Source of the DNA: Didymodactylos carnosus
Taxonomy: Eukaryota; Rotifera; Eurotatoria; Philodinida; Philodinidae
Length of the DNA: 64,000 bases
Assembly (NCBI GenBank): GCA_905250885.1
Contig: CAJNOQ010000018.1
Coordinates: 46,526-110,525, forward strand
Direction of reading: 5' to 3'
Each line of letters begins with the position of its first letter. Position 1 is the first letter of the stretch. This document shows positions 34,496 through 47,371 of this stretch, one piece after another. The position numbers were made by a program, and so were the translations under genes. A model generated the notes under the pieces. It saw only the letters and a program-made list of their open reading frames with translations, was not told where the DNA came from and searched no databases.

Positions 34496-36508
34496 TATTC
34501 TTTATTGTTCATTCACCCGTTCATGAACTCATAATAATTATCTTGAAGCCCAATAAATTGTTAACAGATGTCGTCTGTAACTTGTACAAAAAGATATAGA
34601 GATTTTAATAGTTAAGATTAAAGTATATGAAATGCATTACCTTAAAATAGAAAAGAAAAGAACAACATTATCACTTCATCTCCGTTATATAGTGTTTGCG
34701 TGCTAGAAAAGAAAAGAAAAGAAAAAGAAAATCTTTCTGGCAACATTCTATTTCCTGCTTCATCGCCACTTAAATAAGATTAAAATGCATGAATGTTTAA
34801 TTCATTATTTATAATTAATTTTTTCATAAGAGGTAGTCTTTGTACACGAAAAATATTAATTATTTTTGATAATATATGAATTTCAGCTGAAAATGACTAC
34901 AATTATTTATCCGTTCATTGATATAAACTAGCCTATTTTGATAGTTTTATATGAAATAAATTTCTATATGCTTGTTGCCAAAATTAATCACAAAAATTTT
35001 CATTATTCTCTGTTCATGGTGACTATTAATGTATGTTCAAAATGGATGAAGAATATTTAATTTATACTAAAGTAACCACGTTGTTCAGATCAATAATGGA
35101 TTCCTGATTAAATTCAGCTCTTATGAAGTGATCTAGCTTACAATCATGATTATCCATCCATCCTCTTTAGTGTGACATAAGTGTTGAGTGACACAGAAAA
35201 TCTGTTTTTCGTGTAATCAACAAATTTCATCTTTAATTTTTCTTTGCCACTGTCACTCAAGTCAATAAAGACATTCTCTTATCATCACGGTTGCCAATTT
35301 TATATACATTGTCTGTGTATAAGTAAAGTGAAATTGATCAACAGTAGCCTGAAAATTTGATGAATGATTATGATAATATGCACTGTTTGTGTTCTAGTCT
35401 TTCATGCTGTTTAAAATGTATTATAATCATCTCTTTTCTCTCTCTTTTTTTCTCTCCATTTGTTTTATCCTTCAACAGACATAAAGAATAAAAAAATGTT
35501 CATCATGATCTTCTATAGATAAGTCGACTGAGTGAAACAAAAGCAGACATACTACTTTTCATATAGAAAAGTTTCTTCCTCCCTCTTTCTCTATTGGCTA
35601 TACCTAATCATATACATTTGTGATCATTACTTCCGATAACTTTACCAGTTTTCATAATATAATGAATATCTTCTCAATATTCTTTTTAAAATTTTTGCGT
35701 GTATTCTACTCTTTTATTTTTTTTATGATTGTCATTTTTACTTCGACATAATAATCTTTGCGCAGCATAGGTAGTTCTCTTGCTTTTATTCATATTCAAG
35801 GTATGTGTATGTGCATTCAGAAAGAAATGACAAAAGAAAATAAATTTTTAAATTTCTATATAATATCGCAATAACAAAAACACTTCTGTCTTATGAATAA
35901 TCACACTTTTACAATGACAAAAGTAAATTTTATAATTGAATGCATGAGTGAATGACAACTATTATGTGAGATCTATTCTAATGAATTATTCTCTCATTTT
36001 CATTTTTAGATAAACTATCATTCACCTGTTGTCAATTGATAAAAAAACATCTTTCATTCGATAAGGTAAATGATATATTTTTATTTTCCTAATAATTAAT
36101 AACAACTGTATTTTAATAGTAGATCAAAAAAATTAGTTTTAATAATATTATTGATTATCAGACTGAAAATAAATTAGACTCGCCTTTTTAGTTTGTGTAA
36201 ATATTTGTCTCTTCGTTATTCTCACAAATCATCCTCCTATCACATTTAATAATCGATTTTCAATGATATTCTATATATCCGGTTTAGAAAAAAGAAGAAA
36301 AAACTGTTTTCTATAAAATCTCGAACGGTTGTTTGTGTTGCTCAAGGGAATTGATGTATTGACGACCCTTTTCATTTTTTTATTGTATTTCTGTACGCGC
36401 GCGCTCATCATGTATATATGTTATGGTACCTCTTAAAAATCATTCTATTTTTCTCTCGGCCTCATTTAATATGGTATTTTTTTTTTGTGTGTGTTGTTCT
36501 TGATGATA

Positions 36509-36545
36509 GTGTGTGTGTGTGTGTGTGTATGTGTATATGTGTGAG
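36509..36545. repeat. (GT)n microsatellite
   Basis: At least ten uninterrupted GT units are followed by a TATGTGTATATGTG tail. The minus-strand frame at 36440-36655 reads His-Thr repeats only because of it. Confidence 0.85.
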
Positions 36546-39500
36546 CTGAAGAGAGTGAGACGAACAATAATGGAATCACACACATATAATTTTTCATGAT
36601 AAAAAAAAACAAAGAAAGAATGAAAAAACGAGAGAAGAGAACAGAAACTTTCCAAGTATTTTTATTAGTTTCATCTTTGTTAAGCTCCTCTTCTCTTTTT
36701 TTGCAGTGTGATGTATATGGTGATGATAAATAGAGGAAATCAATCCTTAAAGTATGTTAACAAACAATAATTACTAATAAGAAATAGACAAATAAGAACC
36801 TGATCACCTTTAGTAGATATGAGTTGATTGACCTCTCTTGTTTATGTGTATTGAACTTCAGATTTGATAGTTACAATCCTTCAGAAATAGAACAGAATCA
36901 ACTGAAGAGTTATTTTCTTTTAGTTATGTTTGTAATCAAACTCAAACATTGAGAGCTAACCTTTAGTGAAGAAATAAATTAAAACAAACTTTTTGTATTA
37001 TAAATGTGAACGTGAATATAGTCAAACTCATGTGGATAATCAAACTTTAGCAAAATGAGATGGAACAAAAAATGTTTACAATTAGAGAATAATAGATAGA
37101 ATAGAACATAAAATATTTTACTCCAATTTGCTCAGTTTTATTTAATAATATATCTACTATTTGATGGAAAGATACTTTGTGTAAAATCTCTAGAATAATT
37201 GAGAAAAAACAGATTTTATGTTATATAGTCACGACAATTTAATTAGCAATTTTTAGCAATTTAAGACATATGTGTTTAATTCTTCTAAAATGTCATTTGA
37301 AATATTCATGCATATTTTAAAAACATATATCGGTCATGTTAACTGACCACCGCCCACCGGAAAGAGGAAGTGGAGGTGTTTTTATAATTGTTATTAAAAC
37401 TTCTATTCTTAAAATGCATACATAATAAAAGACATTGTCACTCTTTTTTTCTCTTTTAATGTAATCTCATATTTCATTAAATTCTCGTTTATCCTATAAA
37501 TTGAGTTCTATGACAACATGTTATTATTCTTTGACTAATGTCTAATTCTTTCCCTTCTTTTTTTCCATATATAAAACAAATGTATGTACACGTAGGGTCG
37601 TCTATGCACAATATAAATTCATTCACATCATATATATATACACACACACATACACACACGAATATTAATTAACAGCTACTTGAACTTTTTTTTCTTCTTC
37701 GTGCTTAATGACATTTTTCCCTTAGAATATAGAAGTTCGATGTAATACGATAAAAAAGTGTGAAAAAAAAAAGAAAACGATTTCTTTTCTATCTATAAAC
37801 ACACATCTGAAATGGTCTTCACTTATTGATGTGATCATACATAGTTATTAGAAGCTTAATATTGCCAATAGGCAAACAAACAAATAGCAATTAATTAACG
37901 ATATGATTTATTCTTGCATAAGAGTAGTTAGTTAAAATCGTGTAGTATAATGACTGGTTCGAAGATATTTAAACTCTTAATACTAAAGATTTATTCAAGA
38001 AATTTGTATTTAAAGGTATGTAAAATAATTCGATATTTATTTATTTTTATTTTTTCATAGTAAAAATCATTTACAATGATGAAAAATATGTTGTACGTTA
38101 TATAAAACAAAGTTTTAGCAAATAGATGAAAAATAAAATATTAACACTTTAGAATTAACATCTGTATGAAAGAAGGACGATTACTATCTTTTGATGTGTT
38201 TTTAACTTCTAAACTCTAAATAAAATAAACGTTAGATAGTATACATAAAAATCTATTCTGTTAGTATGTAAAACATAGCAGACTGTATTTCGATTAAATT
38301 ATTTCATCTGGATATTTGATGTTGTTTTTTGAGTAAATATTTTCTTAATGACAACTAAATAAAGACTAAAAAGAAAAAGAAGGAAATACAATCACGAGTA
38401 GTGATGTGTAGTAAGTATATTAATGTTTACTTTTGTGTGAGATAATTGTCACCGATATGAATAGAGCTTGTTAAGAGCAATCTTGATTAGTCGATGTGTC
38501 TTTTTATTTATTTGATAGAAAATATTAGAGTGTTCAGAGCTGAAAAATGTTTTTTAGAAGAATACTTTAGAAAATGAATACTAAATCATGTGCTACATAA
38601 AGATAATAATATTCGTCTATAGTTTTGTTTTGGTTATCGTAATGAGAAATAGATATAGCTCTTTTTCCTTTTTTCTTCTTTTTCAACAAATTTATAAAGT
38701 TATGCTTATTGATGCATTTATTGAGTTGAGACAGTATGAACGAACGAAAGAAGAAAATGGTTTGACGGCAGCTGTTTGACTAATTCAATAACCATTTATC
38801 AATTAATTATAAATATAAAAAACAATGTCTCTATTACAAATAAGAACGAACGAAGGAGAATAAAGATTTATTTTTTTATTTTGTTGTATCAAATAGGAAA
38901 AAAAAAACGCGAGAAGGAAAAAAAAAGAGTATGATTGAAATAAGACATAGAAGAAAAATAATTATGAAATAATCTTTCTTAAAACATCTGGATACTTTCA
39001 CGTCAAATATACACGTACATACAGTTGTTCGTTCGTATATATTTAGACCTATTTATTTCTTCGTCTTTTATCATATTGCCATTATCTTTAAATCAAGGTA
39101 ATACTTGTTACATGATAAATGAAACCGAGAGTGAGTAGATTAGCGTAGAGTAAAATTTATTTGTTACAAGATGATATATTAAAACATATTTAGCCTCTGC
39201 AGTTAAGAGTAAAAGATCTAAGAAATTTTCTAACTATTATTTAATACTCGTCCAACCGATTAAAATTGTCATATTTTTTTGTCATTACGGATAAAAGATC
39301 AATTTCAAATTACTTGTATTATTTATTGATTTCTCTTCTGTTTAGTATATGGTATAGTCTTCAAAAAGTAGAACAATTTAGTGTATAAATTTTTCTTCAC
39401 CAAAGTTCATCTTCTTTTACCGTTCAGTGTACCCTGCTTCTTTACTTTTCCCAAAATTCTTTTTTTTTTTGTAAAAAATTTGCTTTTTATTATTTCGATG

Positions 39501-42500
39501 AGATTTATTTGCTTATATGAAGTCTTTGTCCGTCATCTTATAATACACACTATACCTTCCAAAATAACGATGACTCTTTTATTTTAGAGTTTAATGAACT
39601 AGCGTTAATTGTTTCTTATTTTCAATTTTATTAATAAATTAGAGGATGCTGTTGAGCTGGATGCAAATGGTATGACTTGTACTATCAGAAATGTACCTGT
39701 CAACATTTTTTTTGTCATAAATTGTTGTCACCTATTTAGTTTGGCGATTATATAGTCAAAACAATTTTTCAATGACACATATTTCTCTTCTTTTCTGACT
39801 CGGTAGGACATCGTTACTAAGATTTGTCGATAATGTCGGCATGAAAAAAAACTGTCCATCATAAACATACTCTATCGATATAAAGTATTAATCGTCCTTC
39901 ATTCTGTTATTCGGGTTAGCTTAGATAAAGAAATGATGAACGAACGTTAACTATGTGTATACATTGCATTACGATGTTGATGATAATCTGGTAAATAATA
40001 TTATAGCTAGTAAGCAACTTTTTCTTCTATGGTGAGAGCTGCATGATGTGTATACATTTTTTTTCCTTTTTGATGACTCTATTGACCTTTTACATACACA
40101 TACATGCAAATAGACACACAGAGTAAGTAGATTGAGAGGGAGAGAGAAAAAGAATGATTGTATGAATTAAAAGGCTTTATTTTTGATTGTGTGTGTATGT
40201 GTAACATATAAACAGTTTTTGACAATAATATATCAGACAGACAGGTTTGAAATTTGTCTTATCTACCTAGGACTTCATTTCATAAAACGCGTATTTTTTC
40301 CTGTAATATGAGATGTATCCTAATGAACTATCTCGTTTTCTTTCTTAATTCCTCTTGACAATTAAAACGGTTCTTTTCTTTTTCCTTTTTTTTAATCTCA
40401 ATCCGGACTCGTTATTGCACACGCGTTTTATATATCTACCATGCATTTATACTTGTTTCCTTTTCTCCTACTCTTCTCTATCTGTATAAACACTTTAGAA
40501 ACATCTTTATAAATAGCATACACACAACACATACACTAGCAAATAGACGTATATGAAATAGGTAGAGAGATTAAAATTAGATGAATATCAATAAAAAAAA
40601 AAAAAAGAGTAATATTTTCTAAAAAAACTAATTAATCCATTATAAACAGTATTTGTATCCTGGTAAGCGATCCATTTTTAAATTTTTCTTATCTCAACTG
40701 TATAGAAGTGAAGGTTATAACATTTTGCTAACAGCAAGGCTAAATTCTATAGTATTTAAATGTACTATCGTTAATATCAAATCAATCCAGTCGAAATTTT
40801 TGCTAATGATTAGCAAACTATTTTCACAACTTGACCTTATTCGTACAATGTCAATGTCTAAGAAAAAGACATTTAATTAAATGTGAAAGAAAGAAAAGAA
40901 ATTTTGAAACATGAATCGCGTTCTTTCTATCTGATCTTGATGAGTGTTTCCGATGAGTTAGTTCTATTGTTGTTGTCTTCTCTACCGCTATTTGGATAAA
41001 TATGTTTCTATATATAAATGCATAATTTTTAGACAGTTGAGTTTATTCATTGACATAAAAACTCATCTCTATCAAAACAGTTATTTTTTTTTTTTCTTTT
41101 CTTATTTTATTTTTTCGACGATAAAAAAGACATGGGTAACATTTTGACATTCGTTGTTGTCGATCATCGGCACACACACACACACACAATTACAATCGCT
41201 TGAAAAGAAGTAGTCTCATAAGCACAAACGATAATGGTAAATATACTTCTAAAGTTGATTAGTTTTTCTTGTTATTAGTAATAAATTTTAGAACAACAAA
41301 AGAAACATATGAGAGTATGAGTTAATCAATAATAATTACAGTTGTATGTATATAGCGAATTCGCATTAAAATAATTGTCTTATGTTGATAATGACGTTAT
41401 GTTTAATTGAATTCAATCAAAGTACATGATCTTGATTGTATTAGTCGATTAGACAAAAAAAATAAAATAAAACACCCGTCAAGTAAATTTACAGATTAAT
41501 AAATAACTATTTAGCATATAACTAACAGAAAGTTCGTCGATTTTTTTTTTTTGTCTTTTTCTGTAGCATCAAACGACATATCTTTCATTGTTCTATAATA
41601 ATTCAAAGTATGTTTTCTAAATAATCTTTGAAAACAAATCATTAGTTTTTGATCTAATTTTCAATCTTGACATTTAGATTACATTCATGAATGTACTAGT
41701 CTTTTTAGAGTAGTAGACTCCAGATTATATTATTATCAAGATGTTTTTCATTACTTTTTATCTTAAACTAACTAAATTAAGTAACTTTCTCTCAATGTAG
41801 AAGATCTATTAATTTTATTCAGATTTTGTCAAACACATTATCATGTTGACAACGTCGCCTTCTGTTTTTCATTTGCCATTGTGTTAATTAATTTTGTTAA
41901 AAGAAAACAAATGTGTATGTGTTTGTAGTACTCATACTACATAGATCAAAAAGAAAAAAAAATATATTGTGTATTTAACACAAACCCCCTATGGCGATGT
42001 CTTTAGTCGATTGACTTTTTCTCTTTCTATTACAATAGGTATGTAAATGAATATTTGGTCAATATTTAATCAAATAATTTTGATGTCGAGTGGTTTGTGT
42101 GTGTATGTATATAAAAGAGAAAAAGTCACATAATCCGTCAAAAATGAAATTATATAATAGCTGTTATACGTAACTGTAATAGTGCTATTTCGGATTAAAT
42201 CATCTCTTGTTAGTTTCAGCTATAGTTTGTTGTTGAAAGCAATTTTTAAAATTTTAATTGTAAAATATATATTAGATTGAATTGTTTTGCTTATGGAGTA
42301 ACTATTGTCATGTTGTCACCGTTCAAGTGAGCAAAAGAATAATTTTATCAAGGTCGTTTCTAGATGTCACAGTTATATGTAAAAATTACTGTAGTTTTTA
42401 AAAAAATTCTAATAATCACACATACACACGTTATATTTACTTAGTATAAATACAATGAAATTAAATATTTATTAAATGACTTAGCCTCTAAATAATAACA

Positions 42501-44086
42501 TGAAAGATAACCGACTATACCTAGTATGATAAAATCTGTTTGATAGGTTAATTTCATATGAGCAGAGAGAGTTAAATGTCTTTGATTTGCAAAATTTTAC
42601 GAAATCATGAGGATAATGATATTCTCGAGCAAAACACGAGTTAGTATGAGTGCACAAAGACTTTATATCAGACTGAATGATGAGGCAACAGTTAATCTAT
42701 AGAAAAATACTAAATAAAATGATAAATTTTGAATTACAAATCTACATTTGAGTAAATTAGAACCAAAACAATCTTCCAAATTAGATTTAATTAAATATCT
42801 CATGTTAAACTTCATATATGTTTGTTGACAAAAGATAGAAAAATTTCAAATATGTGTAAATTGTAAATCTATTAAACGAGTAAAAGTTAATTAATTTTTT
42901 TAGTTCATTAAACTAATCATAGTTTCCCGTTGTAATCTGATTTTTTTGCTCTAAAAAATGCCGAATTTTATTCTTTTTAATCTAAATAACATAAGTGCAC
43001 ACATTACTAATCATTTTGTCGTCGGTTATACATATTTTATATGTACAACATTATTTTTTTTTTTTATTTCAAAGAGGTTTGGGAGTCATTAATGAATTTC
43101 GTGTTTTTTTTTTTTTTTTTCTGTTCATCTCATGTGTCTCTCGGCATAAATACACACATACTGTGATTACATATCACAACTAAATGTATAATTGTACGAT
43201 ACCATAGTGTTCGACAAGCGTAAAATAGAAGAAGAAGAAAAGAAAAATATAGTAGAGTGTGTTTGTGAAGTGGCCTATTCTCGTTCTCGAGGCAATCATT
43301 TTTTTTTTTCAGAGGAAGATTGTTGAAAATATATGTATAGATATATTAACATGCAAGCACGCATGAAAAATCCAGCTGTTCTTAGTCGATCAACAATTAT
43401 CTGTCATATAAATATCTATGTACATGGTAGATCTTTAACCAAGAGTGAGTGGATGACTTTCATTTCTCTATGTGAGCCAATATAGAATAGAAATTTCTTG
43501 TTTTAAATCATAATGAGTAGACAATTTCCATATTAGATGATTACAGTACACATCTCTAAGGAAAGAAATTTTGAAGGTTTTTTTGAAAAAAAAGTCTTTA
43601 CATCATTAGATTTTTTTTTTTTTCTAATTATTATACCTATATTTTCGATGAAAGTAACGCTTCGTTAACAACTTATACTCTATATTTTATATTAATTATT
43701 CGTAATAAACATTTTCTTGGTTTCTTACTATAAAATTAGATTGTCATAGATTAGATAGTGATACTATTGGAGAAATTCATAGTCAATAAATATGCATTCA
43801 TCTATCTGATAACGACGGGTAATTGTCCAATCGCCAAATAAATTTTGAGAAAAATGAGAAATGATGTTTCTATTTCGTTATTTGTTTATCAGACAATAGT
43901 ATAGCTAGCTAACTAATTGTATTACGATGATCATTGTAAGCAAAAGTACTGGTTTGCGTGACCTTATAAAGGGCTTGTTTTGTTCACTTTTCAACATTGC
44001 TTTTGTCTCTATTATAGATGACATATCGTTATTAAGCAAATAAAAATGGTCTTTTTATTATAATTTTATCGAAATATATACGAAGT

Positions 44087-47000
44087 ATGATCAATACAGT
44101 TTCATCTGATAGTAATACTACAAACGCTCATCATTCATCAACGTCTCTCGCTACAACAGCAGCAGGAAAAAAACGTTTAAAATTAAAAATAAAACGTAAT
44201 ACATATCACGGTAAAATTACGCATCATGAAATTATTCACGATAAAGATAAACAACAACAACAACAACAACAGCAACAGCAAGTAAATAATAAAACGTCTG
44301 CTACAATGTTAACCACTAACAATACAAAAGCAGTGATCCCACTATTATCGAAAGTAAAAACAGACGAAAATATTAATTCGTCATCAACTGCGACTATAGC
44401 AGATGATAACAATATATGTAATGAATATGGAGATAATGAAAGTGAAAAGAGTGAAAATGATACATTGACCACCACCACTACAACGACTACAACAGTTCAA
44501 GTGAAAGTTAAAACAACAAAAACATCAAGAAAACGAAAATTAAACAGTGAAAATAATACTGATGATACCACTGATTGTATCGTTGATAGTAATAATGAAA
44601 AAACAAGACAATCAACTAAATCAAAAGTAAGAACGTTTTACAATTATTTTTTCAATTAATTTCATGTTCAATATTCTTATTTATCTCTAACGTGTTTTGC
44701 CTAATAAAAGTAAGATTAATTAGTTGAGATGAGCACTGTTTTTCAACGTTTATTGCTTAATTTTCATAAAATTTGAAGTTGCTTATACTTGCTAATGGAT
44801 CTAACACTACCTTAAGAATTTAACTTATTTTACTTTGTTTCGATTGAGTATCTGTAGTTAGTTATAGCCATCAGCACTTGCACAGTTCATTTTTGTCTCG
44901 TTGTGAAAGCCACTAATGGAAAAAGCGCCTATAGGATATAAATATGATATCTTTTCTCTATACCGATTCATTCATTTTCTTTTCTTTTTCTTTCCCTCAT
45001 ATACACATCTGTTTTATTTCTTTTCAACACTTGTCCTATTGTGTTCGTGCGTGAATAAATGATAATATACGTGTCTGTGGGACATTAACGGATAGCTAAT
45101 CTGTCAATTAGTTCTCTTATTGTTGTCAATTAAATACTGTTCTACTTGAAAACTATTTACTAATTGAAAACAAGTCTATATGAAGAATAAGCGTATGATA
45201 GAAAAAAAATACTTTGATCTTTTTAATTATGTACATCATGTCAGCAACTGTTTAACAGTTTTGTTACTTCAATTAAGTAGTGATTATTCTTTTTTCTTGG
45301 TTTTTTTAGAGAAAATGTGCTACATTATCTAATGTTGAACGACAAAATAGTAACGATGATACAACCATACCATCAACACCATTACCGTCACGAGTGAATC
45401 GCTCATCAAATGGCTCTGTATCATCTATCGGTGTTCATACAGAGCAAGATGCATTCGGACCTTGTGAACCGGGTTCATCGGTTTTACTTGAAGGAATTGT
45501 ATGGAATGAAACCGATAAAGGTATAATGATAAATTTATTTAATATGCAATGTTTTATTAAACGCATACACAAAGTGTTAATCGATTTTTTTTTTCGTTCG
45601 GTCGGCTTCATTTTTTCTTTCCTTTAATCATCAATATATTTTTCTTTTTTTTTTCTCTTTAGGTGTACTTGTAATTAATGTGACATGGCGCGGAAAAACA
45701 TACGTTGGAGCACTGCTAAATACAACCGAACAAAACTGGGCACCTCCCAGGTATGTCGGAAAAAGAAAATAATATAGTTTAGCGTTAAAACAGTTAAAAA
45801 ACAATTAAGTTGATTTAAGAAATAATAATAGATCTTTTCTTTTCTATCAAAAAGATCATAAAGAGTAATAAAAAAAGATAAAGGCTATTAGCTTCATTTT
45901 TTGGATAAAATTACAAAAATTAACGTATTAAATATTTTTAATAGCAAATGTTATTTTGATATTATAGATATAAAAATGATCCAAGACAAAATCATCGGCT
46001 AAAAAATAATCATTATAATACATTATCATCATCTTTACCATTGCTGTCATCATCATCGTCCTTATCATTATCCCAATCAAATCCTTTATCTATATCGGGT
46101 ACTAGTACTCAAACACCAGCCGATACGAATAGTAATGAACCAACAGAAAGGATACTTCGCAATGGTAAACGTCGTGGAACTGCTATTCAACAACAAACGA
46201 TACAACCTGCATCACCAGGTGATTTTAAAGTGCCACCTCTTCCAACAACGCCAACAATATCAAAAGATCTTTCACCCGACATGGGATTAGTTAAAAATGA
46301 ATTAGATTCATTGACTACAGAACCAGTATCAGATAATTCATCTAGTTTGAATAAAACTATAATCGATAACGAAAATGGGTTGTCAACAGCAATAGCAGCA
46401 CCATCAAATTATAGTGATTCAACGAATGGAAAGGATGATGATGAAAGTAGTACGAGCTCAGGATTTAGTACCACATGTAGTCCACAGACAACATGCAATG
46501 AAGCAAAGACTGAAATAAAAAATGAATTAAAAACGAATAACAATCATGATGACACTCATGTTGAATCAGTAACTCCCATCGATTTGAGTAAAACAACAAC
46601 AGAACTAGGCAAAGATACCGAAAAAATCGCAATTGAAAATATGCCATGTAATGATTCACTCAAAATATCATCTATAAACGATTCTATAAATGACAACAGA
46701 AAACCTTTATTAACTACTACAAAAATGGATTTTATTCAAAAAAGAACATCTCCGTCAGATACTAGTCATCAATCGAAAAATCACGACAGATTTTCACATC
46801 ATCATCATCATTTTTCAAAATCTCATCATAGTTCTAAATCAAATAAATCTTGTTCGAAATTAGATAGTACTACTGCTTATAATTCGAATAGTAATAAAAT
46901 AAAATCTATACCAGCGTCACCGTCACCATCGACGTCTTACCAGTCATTATCACCGTATCATCAGTCATATTTTTCACCTCATCATCAACCGCCACCAATG

Positions 47001-47267
47001 TCTCCGTTTTCTCCATTTCGACCTGAAATGGCTGCTGCATTTCTCGGTTATCAACAAACACGTCAACAACAATCATCTTCTCCTCCACATCATGGCGGTG
47101 AACGTCTGTCACCAACAACAAAAAATATGTTAAATACTAAAGCACCATCACCCTATTTACAACTACCATCACCTGTTCAACAACAATTATATTTTAATTC
47201 ATTATTGCACGCTCAAAATCATTCAAGATATCAAGCAGCTGCAACCTATTCTAAATCTTCAAGATAA
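44087..47267 (+). CDS. ZNF608/ZNF609 (scribbler/brakeless) family, copy 1, no zinc finger
   Basis: Exons 44087-44626, 45310-45520, 45663-45750 and 45968-47267 with phases 0, 1 and 2 give 712 residues. Near the N-terminus is a basic [10 protein letters not shown] motif followed by a Gln run (44249-44281). The diagnostic block spans exons 2-3: [51 protein letters not shown], then NWAPPR. This parallels ZNF609 SVGVNT...LGPCEPGTSVNLEGIVW...[23 protein letters not shown]. The last exon is long and Ser/Thr/Pro-rich with a His cluster (~46797-46830) and [20 protein letters not shown]-like repeats. It stops with no C2H2 finger. The family are nuclear transcriptional regulators; ZNF609 acts with Integrator and NIPBL, and scribbler is a corepressor in flies. 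The ATG at 44087 is the first in frame; upstream exons are possible because family members have longer N-termini. Confidence 0.88.
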
Positions 47268-47365
47268 CGTTGTTCATTTTTGTGTATGTTTCTTATAGAT
47301 AAATTAAATTGCAATTTATGTTTCGTTTCTTCTCATCCTGATCGATGTGCAACTATATGACTTCT

Positions 47366-47371
47366 AATAAA
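47366..47371 (+). promoter_or_regulatory. Poly(A) signal of ZNF608/609-like copy 1
   Basis: AATAAA lies 99 bp past the stop codon and is followed by an A-rich tract. It supports a true gene end here rather than a missed 3' exon with the zinc finger. Confidence 0.6.

Larger units (their letters stand above)
28219..44086. other. 15.9-kb gene-free region upstream of the ZNF608/609 pair
   Basis: I found no exon chain on either strand. Open frames are short, Phe/Tyr/Ile/Lys-rich and without splice context. Contents I can name are the PDS5 poly(A) signal, a dispersed repeat (30480-30582), a MITE (32930-33149), (TA)n and CT tracts near 34441-34495, and a (GT)n tract at 36509-36545. Its size next to very compact genes suggests regulatory DNA or unseen 5' UTR exons, but no element can be assigned by eye. 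Confidence 0.5.

Noticed and set aside
46906-47121. Minus-strand open frames overlapping the ZNF608/609-like exons
   Set aside because: They are shadows of repetitive Ser/Thr/His codons of the real plus-strand exons (also 55612-56160 and 62824-63113).
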